Assembly (NCBI RefSeq): GCF_016863335.1
Contig: NZ_BOOR01000062.1
Location: 17,312 to 81,311, forward strand
From: Planotetraspora thailandica
GTDB lineage: Bacteria > Actinomycetota > Actinomycetes > Streptosporangiales > Streptosporangiaceae
Direction: 5' to 3'
DNA length: 64,000 nucleotides
The translations under genes and the position numbers were made by a program. Below are positions 1-8,715 of this stretch, in pieces. The first letter of the stretch is position 1, and each line of letters starts with the position of its first letter. Below the pieces are notes generated by a model that was not told the DNA's origin, did no database searches, and worked only from the letters and a program-made list of their open reading frames with translations.

Positions 1-952
1 CGGCGATGCTGGGGTAGGCGGGGAGGCCGAGGATCTCGGGGGACTTGGGGTTGATCGGATAGATATGCCCCTTGTAGCCACCGTTGATGAGGTTACGCAT
101 AACCGAATTGCCGATTTTTCCGGTCTCGCCGGAGGCGCCGATCACAGCCACCGAACGCGGCTTGAAGATCCGGTTCATGGAGGTCAGGATCTGCTCGCGC
201 GGGAGCCGTACGGGCTCCTCGACCGGCCCGGAGGCCAGCAGGATGCGCACGTCGGCGGCGATGGCGCCGTCGGCGGTCGCGAAGACCGGGTTGAGGTCGA
301 TCTCGGTGATCTCGGGGAAGTCGCCGACCAGGGCGCCGACCCGCTGGATCATCGCCGACAGGGCGGCCCGGTCGGCGGGGGCGGCGCCACGGGCGCCCTT
401 GAGCACCTCAGCGGCCTGGATGTCGTCCAGCATCCCGGTCGCCTCCGCCTCGGTGAGCGGGGCGAGGCGGAAGGTCACGTCCTTGAGCACCTCGACGAGC
501 ACGCCGCCGAGGCCGAAGGCCACCACCTTGCCGAACGTCGGGTCGGTGACGGCGCCGATGATGACCTCGTGGCCGCCGCCGACCATCTGCTGCACCTGGA
601 CGCCGTCGATCACCGCGTCCGGGTTGTACGCGCCGGCCGACGCGATGATCTTCGCGTAGCCGTCGCGCACCGCCTCGGGGGTGGCGAGGCCGACGAGCAC
701 GCCGCCCGCCTCGGTCTTGTGGAGGATGTCCGGGGAAACGATCTTGAGGACGACGGGCAGGCCCATGCGGATGGCCAGTTCCACCGCCTCGTCCGCGGAG
801 GTGGCCAGGCCCTCGCCGGGGGTGGCGATACCGTACGCGTCGCAGATCAGCTTGCCCTCCGGGGCGGTCAGCCCGGTGCGGCCTTCGGCCCTGGCTTTCT
901 CCAGGACTTCGCGCACCGCTTGACGATCCGGAGTGTGGGGGGTGATCGGCAT
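1..952 (-). CDS. Acyl-CoA synthetase (ADP-forming) family, 3' end cut by window edge
   Basis: This reads as an ADP-forming acetate/acyl-CoA ligase, which makes an acyl-CoA and ADP from acid, CoA and ATP. The visible 317 codons begin with an ATP-grasp (beta) domain at about residues 10-240, with the motifs VVLKIVSPDILHKTEAGGV and GHEVIIGAVTDPTFGKVV. From about residue 260 a CoA-binding Rossmann domain starts (KPRSVAVIGASGETGKIGN). The beta domain therefore precedes the alpha domain, the reverse of the commonest fused order. The ATG directly abuts the stop of the upstream CoA-transferase gene with no spacer, so translation is probably coupled. In context it would activate the organic acid consumed by the formyl-CoA pathway. 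The C-terminus, with the rest of the alpha domain, lies outside the window. Family call is firm; the substrate is unknown. Confidence 0.85.
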   Translation of the reverse strand, partial: MPITPHTPDRQAVREVLEKARAEGRTGLTAPEGKLICDAYGIATPGEGLATSADEAVELAIRMGLPVVLKIVSPDILHKTEAGGVLVGLATPEAVRDGYAKIIASAGAYNPDAVIDGVQVQQMVGGGHEVIIGAVTDPTFGKVVAFGLGGVLVEVLKDVTFRLAPLTEAEATGMLDDIQAAEVLKGARGAAPADRAALSAMIQRVGALVGDFPEITEIDLNPVFATADGAIAADVRILLASGPVEEPVRLPREQILTSMNRIFKPRSVAVIGASGETGKIGNSVMRNLINGGYKGHIYPINPKSPEILGLPAYPSIA

Positions 953-2179
953 TCAGATGACTCCGTTCGACTTCAGAGCGGCCAGCTCGTCGGCGTCCAC
1001 GCCGAGGGCCGCGTAGATCTCGTTGTTGTGCTCGCCGAGAAGCGGCGGCGTGGTCACGTTGACCGGGGAATCCGAAAGGCTCAGGGGGCTGGCGACCGTC
1101 GCGAAGGTGCCGCGCTCGGGGTGCTCGACGTCGACGATGATCCCCTCGGCCCGCAGCGAGTCGTCCTCGATGAGCTCCTTGGTCGACAGGATCGGCCCGC
1201 AGGGGATGTTCTCGGCGTTGAGCGCGTCCAGCACCTCCCACTTGCCGTGGAGGCTGGTCCAGTCCTGGATGAGCTGGAACATCTTGTCCAGCTTCGGCAG
1301 CCGCGCCGCCGGGGTCGCCCACTCGGGGTCGTCCGCGAGCTCCGGCCGGCCGATGATCCGGGAGAGGGGGGCCCAGCCGGGCGGCTGGACGATCACGTAG
1401 ATGTAGTCGTTGGGCCCGCCGGGCGCGCACTTGACGGCCCATCCCGGCTGACCGCCGCCGGAGGCGTTGCCCGAGCGGGGCACGTCCTCGCCGAAGGTCT
1501 TGTTGGGGTATTCGGCGAGCGTCCCGTGGACCAGGCGCTGCTGGTCGCGCAGCTTGACCCGGCACAGGTTCAGCACGGCGTGCTGCATCGCCACCTGGAC
1601 CCGCTGGCCGCGGCCGGTGTGGGTGCGCTGGTACAGCGCGGCGAGGATGCCGGCGACCGTGTGGATGCCGGTGCCGGAGTCGCCGATCTGCGCGCCGGTG
1701 GCCAGGGGCGGGCCGTCCTCGAAGCCGGTGGTGCTCATCGAGCCGCCCATCGCCTGCGCGACCACCTCGTAGGCCTTGAAGTTGGCGTACTTGCCAGGGC
1801 CGAAGCCCTTGATCGAGGCGTAGATGAGCCGGGGGTTGAGCTCCTGCAGCCGCTCCCAGGTGAAGCCCATGCGGTCGACCGCGCCGGGGCCGAAGTTCTC
1901 CACCAGGATGTCGGCGTCGCGCACCATCTCGGTGAACAGTTCCTTGCCGCGCTCGCTCTTCATGTTGAGCGTGATGCTCTTCTTGTTGCAGTTGAGCATC
2001 GTGAAGTAGAGGCTGTCGACGTCGGGCACGTCGCGCAGCTGCTGGCGGGTGATGTCGCCCGTGGGCGATTCGAGCTTGACGACGTCGGCGCCGAGCCAGG
2101 CGAGCAGCTGGGTGCAGGACGGACCGGACTGGACGTGGGTCATGTCGAGGACGCGCACGCCCTCGAGGGCTCTGGTCAT
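953..2179 (-). CDS. frc: Formyl-CoA:oxalate CoA-transferase-like (family III CoA transferase)
   Basis: A family III CoA-transferase of 408 residues, the usual length for Frc/CaiB proteins. The N-terminus ([18 protein letters not shown]) and the [20 protein letters not shown] segment are typical; Asp167 aligns with the catalytic Asp169 of Oxalobacter Frc. A glycine-rich loop ([12 protein letters not shown]) matches the mobile active-site loop of Frc. It would move CoA from formyl-CoA to oxalate or another acid, releasing formate. It lies 10 bp after the ThDP enzyme and directly before the acyl-CoA synthetase, so the three genes form one operon. The exact acceptor acid is inferred: oxalate if the partner is a true oxalyl-CoA decarboxylase, or a 2-hydroxy acid if it is a lyase. 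Confidence 0.85.
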   Translation of the reverse strand: MTRALEGVRVLDMTHVQSGPSCTQLLAWLGADVVKLESPTGDITRQQLRDVPDVDSLYFTMLNCNKKSITLNMKSERGKELFTEMVRDADILVENFGPGAVDRMGFTWERLQELNPRLIYASIKGFGPGKYANFKAYEVVAQAMGGSMSTTGFEDGPPLATGAQIGDSGTGIHTVAGILAALYQRTHTGRGQRVQVAMQHAVLNLCRVKLRDQQRLVHGTLAEYPNKTFGEDVPRSGNASGGGQPGWAVKCAPGGPNDYIYVIVQPPGWAPLSRIIGRPELADDPEWATPAARLPKLDKMFQLIQDWTSLHGKWEVLDALNAENIPCGPILSTKELIEDDSLRAEGIIVDVEHPERGTFATVASPLSLSDSPVNVTTPPLLGEHNNEIYAALGVDADELAALKSNGVI

Positions 2180-2189
2180 CGCGGCGCTC

Positions 2190-3875
2190 CTACTTGTACA
2201 TCGTCTGGTTCATGGTTCCGGGGGCGTAGACGTCCGGGTCGACCCACACGTTGATCAGTGCGGGCTTGCCCGACTCACGGGCGCGCTCGAGCGCGGGCCG
2301 GATGTCCGCCGGGTCGCGGACCTCCTCGCCGTATCCGCCGAGCATGCGGGCGAACTCGTCGTACCTGACGTCGCCCAGGGTGTTGCCGACCCTGCCCCGG
2401 TCCTCGCCGTACTTGGCGGCCTGGCCGTACCGGATCTGGTTCATCGAGGAGTTGTTGCCGATGACCCCGATGAAGGGCAGGTCGAAGCGGACCATGGTCT
2501 CGAAGTCCCAGCCGGTGAGGCTGAAGGCGCCGTCGCCGAACAGGCACAGCACCTCCTTGTCGCGCTGGGCGTACTTCGCGGCCATCGCGAAGGCGACGCC
2601 GACGCCGAGGGTGCCGAGCGGGCCCGGGTCCATCCAGTGGCCGGGCGACTTGGGCTGCACGACCTGGCCGGAGAAGGTGACGATGTCGCCGCCGTCGCCG
2701 ATGTAGATCGTGTCTTCGGTCAGGAACTCGTTGATCTCGTGGACCAGGCGGTAGGGGTCGATCGGCTGCGAGCCGGACAGCTGGCGGGGCAGCCGCTTCT
2801 CGAACGCCTTGGTCTCGACCTCGCGCAGCTCCTCCAGCCACTTCTTGCGGCGGGCGCTGCCGTTGTCGTCACGGCCGGAGGCGGCGGCGACGGCGGCCGA
2901 CAGCACCAGGCCGGCGTCGCCGACGATGCCGAGGTCGATGTCGCGGTTCTTGCCCACGGTGCGGTAGTCGAGGTCGATCTGCACCACGGTCGCGGTCGGC
3001 GACAGCCGCTTGCCGTATCCCATGCGGAAGTCGAACGGCGTGCCGACGATGATGATGAGGTCGGCCTCGGTGAAGGCGTAGCGCCGCGACAGCTGGAAGT
3101 GGTGCGGGTCACCGGGAGGCAGGGTGCCGCGGCCGGAGCCGTTCATGTACGCCGGCACGTTGAGCGCGCGGACGAAGTCGATCGCGTCGTCCGTGGCACG
3201 GCACGTCCAGACCTGGCTGCCCAGGAGGATGGCCGGCTTCTCCGAGTGCACGATCAGGTCGGCGAGGCGCTCGATGGCCGCCGGGTCGCCCAGCTGGCGC
3301 GTGGAGGCGCGGTAGTGCCCGGCCTTCGGGATGCGCGCCTTCTCCAGCGGGACCCTGGCGTCCAGCACGTCGCGCGGGATCTCCAGGAACGACGGCCCCG
3401 GGGCTCCGCTGTAGCACTCTCTGAAGGCCATGGACACGATGTCGGCCACCCGCTCGGTCGACGGCACCGTCGCGGCGAACTTGGTGATCGGCGTCATCAT
3501 GTCGACGTGCGGAAGGTCCTGCAGTGAGCCCATCTTGTGCTGGCTCAGGGCCCCCTGACCGCCGATGAGCAACATGGGGCTCTCGGCTCGGAAGGCGTTG
3601 GCCACACCCGTCACGGCGTCGGTGGTGCCCGGGCCCGCCGTCACGACCGCGCATCCGGGCTTGCCCGTGATGCGCGCGTAGCCGTCTGCGGCATGCGCGG
3701 CGACCTGCTCGTGGCGGACGTCGACGACGTCGATTCCCTCGTCGATGCACCCGTCATAGATGTCGATGATGTGACCGCCGCACAGCGTGAAGATCACATC
3801 GATCCCCTCCGCCTTGAGCGCCTTGGCCACCAGGTGACCGCCGGAGATCGATTCCGGTACGGCTTCCGCTGTCAT
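2190..3875 (-). CDS. ThDP-dependent oxalyl-CoA decarboxylase / 2-hydroxyacyl-CoA lyase
   Basis: A 561-residue thiamine-diphosphate enzyme of the acetolactate synthase superfamily. The cofactor-activating Glu is residue 56 ([14 protein letters not shown]), and the ThDP/Mg site is LFGDGAFS followed by VIGNNSSMN near residues 450-480. Next to a formyl-CoA transferase it should either decarboxylate oxalyl-CoA to formyl-CoA or split a 2-hydroxyacyl-CoA into an aldehyde or ketone plus formyl-CoA. The segment around [10 protein letters not shown] and the C-terminus ending in NQTMYK look more like actinobacterial IlvG/HACL-type proteins than like Oxalobacter Oxc, so the lyase reading is live. I chose the ATG at 3875 because a GAGAGGAC ribosome site precedes it; an in-frame ATG at 3923 falls in the operator region. 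It is first gene of the operon running to the left edge. Confidence 0.8.
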   Translation of the reverse strand: MTAEAVPESISGGHLVAKALKAEGIDVIFTLCGGHIIDIYDGCIDEGIDVVDVRHEQVAAHAADGYARITGKPGCAVVTAGPGTTDAVTGVANAFRAESPMLLIGGQGALSQHKMGSLQDLPHVDMMTPITKFAATVPSTERVADIVSMAFRECYSGAPGPSFLEIPRDVLDARVPLEKARIPKAGHYRASTRQLGDPAAIERLADLIVHSEKPAILLGSQVWTCRATDDAIDFVRALNVPAYMNGSGRGTLPPGDPHHFQLSRRYAFTEADLIIIVGTPFDFRMGYGKRLSPTATVVQIDLDYRTVGKNRDIDLGIVGDAGLVLSAAVAAASGRDDNGSARRKKWLEELREVETKAFEKRLPRQLSGSQPIDPYRLVHEINEFLTEDTIYIGDGGDIVTFSGQVVQPKSPGHWMDPGPLGTLGVGVAFAMAAKYAQRDKEVLCLFGDGAFSLTGWDFETMVRFDLPFIGVIGNNSSMNQIRYGQAAKYGEDRGRVGNTLGDVRYDEFARMLGGYGEEVRDPADIRPALERARESGKPALINVWVDPDVYAPGTMNQTMYK

Positions 3876-3913
3876 CTTTGTCGTCCTCTCGCTGTCGCGA
3901 TCTGTGTTGACTC

Positions 3914-3931
3914 CATACTGCATACCGTATG
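3914..3931. promoter_or_regulatory. Operator-like motif upstream of the ThDP enzyme operon
   Basis: The sequence CATACTGCATACCGTATG contains the perfect palindrome CATAC-C-GTATG at 3921-3931. It matches 16 of 18 bases with the element between moeA and the reductase gene at 5288-5305, and partly with one at 6328-6346. Such ATAC-N-GTAT palindromes suit GntR/FCD-type repressors; the regulator itself is not identified in the window. Confidence 0.55.
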
Positions 3932-3995
3932 TTGCAAGGTGTACTCCGGTGATCGGGCGATGTCCAGACCCTTTCGCCCGGGCGACGAAGCAGTT

Positions 3996-5261
3996 TCAGG
4001 CCGGAAGAGCGAGGAGCTCGACCGGCCCTCCCTCCCACCTGGGCGGAACCACCGCGAGCGCGTCGGCCAGGGCCGCCCCCCATAACGACCCAGGACGGTC
4101 GTGCCCCACAGGAACCGCTCCACGCGCGGAGCGCCGCACCGCCACCAGGCGGGTGTCGGACGGGTGCGACGGCACGGTCTCCGCGAGCGCGGTGCGCTCG
4201 CCCCGGCACTCCGGCCGGCCGAGGAGCCCACGGACCGCCGGAAGCAGGAGCGTGAGAGCGGCGGCCAGCGCCGCGTAGGGATTGCCCGGCAGGCCCACGA
4301 CCAGGCGTCCTCCGGGCAGGCGGGCGAGCAACTGCGGGTGGCCGGGCCGTACGGCGACGCCGTCCACCAGCACGTCGGCCCCGAGCCTGCTGAGCACCGG
4401 CCGCAGATGGTCGGCGCGGCCCTTCGACGAGGCGCCGCAGACGGCGATCACATCGGCGGAGCCGCAGTGCGCGGCGATCGCCCTGGTCAGGGCGGCCTCG
4501 CCGTCCGGGACCCAGCGCGACTCCCCCGCCCGGCCGCCCGCCCATTCGATCAGGCCGGGCAGCAGCGGGCCCACGGCGTCGCGCACTCGGCCCTCCCCCG
4601 GGAGGCCGGCGCCGACCACCTCGTCACCTGTGATCAGCACGCCGACGACGGGAAGCGGGTGAACCCGCAGCGTGTCGTGGCCCAGCCCGGCGGCGAGCCC
4701 GAGCGCGACCGGCGTCAGCGGCGCACCCGCGCCCAGGACGACCGAGCCCTCGGCGCATTCCTCGCCGCGCCGCCTGATGTGCCTGCCGTACGGGGAATCC
4801 CCCGACACCTCCGTCGCCGCCAGGCCGCGCCGTTCCGACGCGGCCTCGTAAGGAAGCACGGAATCCGCGCCCTCGGGCACGGGAGCACCGGTGGCGATCT
4901 CCACGGCCGTGCCGGGCGCCAGGGTCCCGCGATGGCGCGGCTGCCCCGCCAGCACCCTGCCCACCACGCGCCACGGGGACGGCCCCGCCACCGCGTAGCC
5001 GTCCATCGCCGCGACGTCGTCGCGGGGCAGGGCCACCAGGGCGCGCAGCGGCTGGGCCAGGCGGCAGCCGCCGGCCAGGGAAAGAGGCAGGTCGGCAGGG
5101 GGAAGCGGGCGCACCGCCTGCGTCGCTATCCGCCGCGCGGTGTCCCAGGGCACCGGGGCCCCGTGAAGGCCCCTGTGCCTGTCCCCGTGCCCGTCCCGCC
5201 TCGGCGGTGTCGCCGCGGACGCGGTGGTCTCCGCGTACCGGATCCTGTCGGCAACGGTCAT
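3996..5261 (-). CDS. moeA: Molybdopterin molybdenumtransferase (MoeA family)
   Basis: A 421-residue MoeA-like protein that would insert molybdate into molybdopterin. Family hallmarks are visible in order: DDVAAMDGYAV near residue 85, ATGAPVPEGADSVLPYE near 125, RRRGEECAEGSVVLGAG, the MoCF-binding GVLITGDEVV, CGASSKGRADH in place of the more usual GG-S-G-D loop, and LVVGLPGNPYAAL. The first 35 residues are an extra low-complexity leader. It reads toward the ThDP operon and is divergent from the reductase gene, with the shared operator-like motif between them. Together with FdhD nearby it implies that a molybdenum formate dehydrogenase is matured by this locus. The enzyme itself is not in the window. 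Confidence 0.85.
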   Translation of the reverse strand: MTVADRIRYAETTASAATPPRRDGHGDRHRGLHGAPVPWDTARRIATQAVRPLPPADLPLSLAGGCRLAQPLRALVALPRDDVAAMDGYAVAGPSPWRVVGRVLAGQPRHRGTLAPGTAVEIATGAPVPEGADSVLPYEAASERRGLAATEVSGDSPYGRHIRRRGEECAEGSVVLGAGAPLTPVALGLAAGLGHDTLRVHPLPVVGVLITGDEVVGAGLPGEGRVRDAVGPLLPGLIEWAGGRAGESRWVPDGEAALTRAIAAHCGSADVIAVCGASSKGRADHLRPVLSRLGADVLVDGVAVRPGHPQLLARLPGGRLVVGLPGNPYAALAAALTLLLPAVRGLLGRPECRGERTALAETVPSHPSDTRLVAVRRSARGAVPVGHDRPGSLWGAALADALAVVPPRWEGGPVELLALPA

Positions 5262-5287
5262 CAGCGGCTCCTTGATTTCAATTTTGC

Positions 5288-5305
5288 CATACTGTATACC
5301 GAATG
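5288..5305. promoter_or_regulatory. Operator-like motif in the moeA/reductase divergent region
   Basis: CATACTGTATACCGAATG includes the palindrome ATAC-T-GTAT and is the second copy of the motif found before the ThDP operon. It sits in the 71-bp gap between the moeA start (5261) and the chosen GTG start of the reductase gene (5333), so it can control both directions. Confidence 0.55.
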
Positions 5306-5332
5306 CACAGTCGACGCGAGAACGGAGCTACT

Positions 5333-6337
5333 GTGAAGGTCGCTGTTCTTGGCGCCGGCGCCATCGGCGCGTATGTGGGGGCCGCCCTGCATACCGCCGG
5401 CGTCGAGGTGCATCTCATCGCCCGCGGAACCCACCTGGAAGCCATGCGGAAGTCGGGCGTCCGTGTGCTGAGTCCACGAGGGGACTTCACCGCCCACCCG
5501 CATTCGACGGACGACCCCAACGAGGTCGGGCCCGTCGATTTCGTGTTCCTCGGCCTCAAGGCCAACTCCTACGCCTCGGCCGACCACATGGTCCGCCCGC
5601 TGCTGCACGAGAGAACGGCCCTCGTCGCGGCCCAGAACGGCATCCCCTGGTGGTACTTCCACCGGCTGCCCGGGCCGTACCAGGGCTACCGGATCGAGAG
5701 CGTGGACCCGGGCGGCAGCGTCACCGCCGCCCTCCCCCTCGAACGCGCCGTCGGCTGCGTTGTCTACGCCGCCACCGAGATCGAGGAGCCGGGCGTGATC
5801 CGGCACCTCGAAGGCACCCGCTTCTCCATCGGGGAGCCGAGCGGAGAACTCTCCCCCCGATGCGTCGAGCTCAGCGAGGCCATGGTCGCCGGCGGGCTCA
5901 AGTGCCCCGTCGAGGCCGACCTGCGCCGCGACATCTGGGTGAAGCTCATGGGCAACATCGCCTTCAACCCGATCAGCGCCCTGACCAGGGCCACCATGGC
6001 GGGCATCTGCCGGCACACGGGCACGCGCGACCTCGTCGTCGCGATGATGCGCGAGACCGTCGACGTCGCCCAGAGGGTCGGCTGCGACCCGCACATCTCC
6101 ATCGAGCGCCGTCTCGCCGGAGCCGAGAAGGCGGGCGAGCACAAGACCTCCACCCTCCAGGACCTGGAGAAGGGCAAACCGCTCGAGCTCGACGTGATCC
6201 TCGCGGCCGTCGTCGAGCTGGCCGACCTCACCGGTGCGTCCGTCCCCACCCTCCGGGCGATCCACGCGGTGACCGATCTGCTCGACGAGCAGGTGAGGCA
6301 GAGCCTTGTTCCGGCCACTTCGGCGGGCATACCGTAG
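5333..6337 (+). CDS. Ketopantoate reductase-like oxidoreductase (ApbA/PanE family)
   Basis: A 334-residue NADP-dependent reductase of the 2-dehydropantoate 2-reductase family. The N-terminus VKVAVLGAGAIGAYVG carries the GxGxxG dinucleotide loop. The region KLMGNIAFNPISALT holds the conserved catalytic Lys and Asn, and a late Glu/Asp pair (LELDVIL) is also present. I prefer the GTG at 5333, which has ACGGAG seven bases upstream; the ATG at 5303 lies inside the operator-like motif. In this setting it could raise CoA precursor supply or reduce a 2-oxo acid produced by the pathway. Orthologous KPR paralogues often act on substrates other than ketopantoate, so the substrate is open. Confidence 0.8.
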   Translation: MKVAVLGAGAIGAYVGAALHTAGVEVHLIARGTHLEAMRKSGVRVLSPRGDFTAHPHSTDDPNEVGPVDFVFLGLKANSYASADHMVRPLLHERTALVAAQNGIPWWYFHRLPGPYQGYRIESVDPGGSVTAALPLERAVGCVVYAATEIEEPGVIRHLEGTRFSIGEPSGELSPRCVELSEAMVAGGLKCPVEADLRRDIWVKLMGNIAFNPISALTRATMAGICRHTGTRDLVVAMMRETVDVAQRVGCDPHISIERRLAGAEKAGEHKTSTLQDLEKGKPLELDVILAAVVELADLTGASVPTLRAIHAVTDLLDEQVRQSLVPATSAGIP

Positions 6338-6346
6338 ACCGCATAC
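6328..6346. promoter_or_regulatory. Third, degenerate copy of the formyl-CoA locus motif
   Basis: CATACCGTAGACCGCATAC overlaps the stop region of the reductase gene and lies 20 bp before the leader ORF of fdhD. It keeps the CATACCGTA half of the motif at 3921-3931 and a second CATAC. A third copy before another gene of the same pathway strengthens the idea of one regulon. Confidence 0.4.
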
Positions 6347-6365
6347 ACCCGAGAAGGATGGCCGC

Positions 6366-6425
6366 ATGAAGCAGCGTGCCGAGCACTACTTAAAGCACGT
6401 CCAGAACGTGGCGAGCGATGGGTAG
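6366..6425 (+). CDS. 19-codon leader peptide with a TTA codon, overlapping fdhD
   Basis: A small reading frame, MKQRAEHYLKHVQNVASDG, begins after a good ribosome site (GAGAAGGATGGCCGC before the ATG). Its stop overlaps the fdhD start in ATGGGTAG, so ribosomes finishing it would meet the fdhD ATG. Codon 9 is TTA, the leucine codon that in many actinomycetes depends on the developmentally controlled bldA tRNA. The fdhD start has no good ribosome site of its own, so its translation may depend on this leader. Whether the peptide is made is untested; it could also be the remnant of a longer gene. Confidence 0.5.
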   Translation: MKQRAEHYLKHVQNVASDG

Positions 6426-7254
6426 GGTCACCGTCCAGCGCCGCATCCTGCGGTTGCGCGACTCGGCGGTCTCCCGCCGAGTCGACGCGCTGGCGGCCGA
6501 GGAGCCGCTGGAGATCCGGCTGAACGGCAAGGCGCTCACCATCACCATGCGGACGCCCGGCGACGACTTCGACCTCGCCGCCGGGTTCCTCGTCAGCGAG
6601 GGCGTCATCGGCTCGGCAGCCGAGATCGACACCATCCGCTACTGCGCCGGGGCGACCGTCGACGGCGAGAACACCTACAACGTCCTCGACGTACGGCTTG
6701 CGCCCGGCGTCACGCCTCCGGCCGTGTCACTGGAGCGCAACTTCTACACGACCTCCTCCTGCGGGGTGTGCGGCAAGGCCTCGCTGGAGGCGGTCCGCAC
6801 CGTGGCGCGGTGGGAGGTCTCCGGCGACCCCGTCCGGCTGGAGCCCGGCCTGATCGCGATGCTGCCCGACCGGCTCAGGGCCGCCCAGCGGGTGTTCGAC
6901 CGCACCGGGGGCCTGCACGGCGCCGGGCTGTTCACGGCCTCGGGCGAGACGCTCTGCGTGCGCGAGGACGTCGGCAGGCACAACGCGGTCGACAAGCTGC
7001 TGGGATGGGCGGCCCGCGGGGGCCGCCTGCCGCTGACCTCCACGGTGCTCATGGTGTCGGGGCGGGCCTCGTTCGAGTTGGTGCAGAAGGCGGTCATGGG
7101 CGGCATCCCGGTCCTGGCCGCCGTGTCGGCCCCCTCGTCGCTGGCCGTCGAGCTGGCGGCCGAGCGGGGTCTCACCCTGCTCGGTTTCGTGCGCGGCAGC
7201 TCGATGAACGCCTACACCGGCGAGGAGCGCCTGGCCGGGGTCGCCGCCGTCTGA
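6418..7254 (+). CDS. fdhD: Formate dehydrogenase accessory sulfurtransferase FdhD
   Basis: A 278-residue FdhD, which passes sulfur from a cysteine desulfurase to the Mo-bis-MGD cofactor of formate dehydrogenase. The sulfur-carrying pair is Cys115 and Cys118 in TTSSCGVCGK, equivalent to Cys121/Cys124 of E. coli. Other signatures are RTPGDDFDLAAGFLVSEGVI, REDVGRHNAVDKLLGWA and VSGRASFELVQKA. It follows the TTA leader with an 8-base overlap and is followed by the LysR gene after 35 bp. Its presence next to a formyl-CoA pathway predicts that the formate released is oxidised to CO2 by a Mo/W formate dehydrogenase encoded elsewhere. Confidence 0.93.
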   Translation: MGRVTVQRRILRLRDSAVSRRVDALAAEEPLEIRLNGKALTITMRTPGDDFDLAAGFLVSEGVIGSAAEIDTIRYCAGATVDGENTYNVLDVRLAPGVTPPAVSLERNFYTTSSCGVCGKASLEAVRTVARWEVSGDPVRLEPGLIAMLPDRLRAAQRVFDRTGGLHGAGLFTASGETLCVREDVGRHNAVDKLLGWAARGGRLPLTSTVLMVSGRASFELVQKAVMGGIPVLAAVSAPSSLAVELAAERGLTLLGFVRGSSMNAYTGEERLAGVAAV

Positions 7255-7289
7255 GTCACGACCCGAGGGTCGTCGGAGGGAAAGCCGTC

Positions 7290-8204
7290 GTGGAGCTGCG
7301 CGACATCGAGATCTTCCTGACCCTGGCCGAGGAGCTGCACTTCGGCCGGACGGCCGAGCGCCTGCACGTCTCCCAGGCCCGGGTCAGCCAGTCGATCAAG
7401 AGGCAGGAGCGCCGCATCGGCGCCACATTGTTCGAGCGCACCAGCCGCACCGTGCTGCTGACCCCGGTCGGACGGCGCCTGCGCGAGGACCTCCAGCGGG
7501 GATACGAGCTGATCCAGGCCGGCATCGCCGCGGCGACCGCCGCGGGCCGCGGCCTGTCCGGGACGGTGCGGCTGGGTCTCATGGGCGCGCTCGGCCCGCA
7601 GATGCGCGGCGTGATCGAGGCGTTCCGCGCCCGCCACCCCGACTGTGACGTGCGGACCCTGGAGTTCCATTTCGGCGACCCCTTCGGCGCGCTGCGCGGC
7701 GGCCGGGTCGACCTGCAACTGCTCTGGCTGCCCGTCAGGGAGCCCGATCTGACGGTGGGCCCGGTCGTGCTGACCGAGGGCCGCCTGCTGGCCGTGCCGG
7801 CCGGGCACCCACTGGCCGGCCGGGCGTCGGCCTGCCTGGACGACCTCGCCGACCAGGTCGTCTTCGGCCCGGGAAGAGGGTTGCCGCCCTATTGGGAGGA
7901 GGCGATGGTGCCCCTGCGCACACCCGGCGGGCGGCCGGTGCCGCGCGGGCCTGCCGTACGGACCTTCCCCGAGGCTCTGGCCCTCGTGGCCGCCGGGCAG
8001 GGTGTCACCGTGCTGAACGAGCATGTGGCACGGCATCACCGCCATCCGGGGGTGGTCTGCCTGCCGATCCACGACGCGCCGCCGACCGAGTGGGCGCTGG
8101 TGTGGCGCACCACGGGCGAGAGTGCCCACGTCAGGGCCTTCGCGCAGACGGTGCGCCAGGTCGGCGTCGGCGTGACGGCCCTGCCCGGCTCACAACTGCC
8201 GTGA
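7290..8204 (+). CDS. LysR-family transcriptional regulator
   Basis: A 304-residue LysR regulator. The winged helix-turn-helix is at the very start (DIEIFLTLAEELHFGRTAER, then RLHVSQARVSQSIKRQE), followed by the periplasmic-binding-like effector domain from about residue 90 (GTVRLGLMG). The GTG at 7290 is chosen because GGAGGG lies nine bases before it and because it gives the usual LysR N-terminus. It lies 35 bp after fdhD on the same strand, which could mean co-transcription. It may sense a metabolite of the formate pathway, but LysR genes usually control a divergent gene and none is divergent here, so its target is uncertain. Confidence 0.88.
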   Translation: MELRDIEIFLTLAEELHFGRTAERLHVSQARVSQSIKRQERRIGATLFERTSRTVLLTPVGRRLREDLQRGYELIQAGIAAATAAGRGLSGTVRLGLMGALGPQMRGVIEAFRARHPDCDVRTLEFHFGDPFGALRGGRVDLQLLWLPVREPDLTVGPVVLTEGRLLAVPAGHPLAGRASACLDDLADQVVFGPGRGLPPYWEEAMVPLRTPGGRPVPRGPAVRTFPEALALVAAGQGVTVLNEHVARHHRHPGVVCLPIHDAPPTEWALVWRTTGESAHVRAFAQTVRQVGVGVTALPGSQLP

Positions 8205-8226
8205 GGGCCTTCTCAGCCGGCTGCGG

Positions 8227-8715
8227 TCAGATCGTCCCCGGCTCAATGGAGCCGATGTCTGCGGAGATCGACCGGAATCGTTCGGCGCCGAGAGGCTCGA
8301 CGACCCGGCGGCGCAGGGACTCGACGAGCACGGCGACGCAGTCGGTGGCGACCTCGAGGCCTCGCTCGGTCAGCGCCGCGTAGATCAGCCGTCGGTCCTG
8401 CGGGCAGGCCCGGCGTTCGATCAGGCCCGCATCCATGAGGCGGTCGGCGACCTTGGTGGTGCCGGCGGTGGAGAATCCGAGCGCCTGGGTGAGCCGGCCC
8501 ATCGGAACGGCGTGTTCCGGGGTCTCCAACAGAACGCAGAGCACCTCGAGCGCCGACGGCGAGATTCCGACCTTCGCCTCCACGTCGGCCATCAGGAGAG
8601 AGGTCAGCCGCCGGAACCCCGACCGCAGGACGCTCCAGTGCTGCATCAACGTCTGATCGTCCAAGTCCAGGCCGTGGGCCGCCTCTGACTGACGGGTAGA
8701 CGCCGGTGTGTCCAT
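8227..8715 (-). CDS. MarR-family transcriptional regulator
   Basis: A 162-residue MarR regulator. The winged helix spans roughly residues 50-115, with GRLTQALGFSTAGTTKVADR as the recognition region and LIERRACPQDRRLIYAALT as the wing (the D-x-R signature is DRR). A strong GGAGGAGGGGA site precedes the ATG. It is divergent from the quinone-reductase-like gene across 168 bp and ends 22 bp from the convergent LysR gene. It is expected to repress that oxidoreductase and itself in response to a phenolic or oxidant ligand; this is inferred from the arrangement. Confidence 0.88.
   Translation of the reverse strand: MDTPASTRQSEAAHGLDLDDQTLMQHWSVLRSGFRRLTSLLMADVEAKVGISPSALEVLCVLLETPEHAVPMGRLTQALGFSTAGTTKVADRLMDAGLIERRACPQDRRLIYAALTERGLEVATDCVAVLVESLRRRVVEPLGAERFRSISADIGSIEPGTI

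Noticed and set aside
65..2254. Long plus-strand frame of 729 codons over the first 2.2 kb
   Set aside because: It is the antisense shadow of the synthetase and CoA-transferase genes; composition is Gly/Arg/Val-rich low complexity with no domain.
5303..5332. ATG at 5303 as start of the ketopantoate-reductase-like gene
   Set aside because: It lies inside the operator-like motif and has no ribosome site, whereas the GTG at 5333 follows ACGGAG and gives the family N-terminus.
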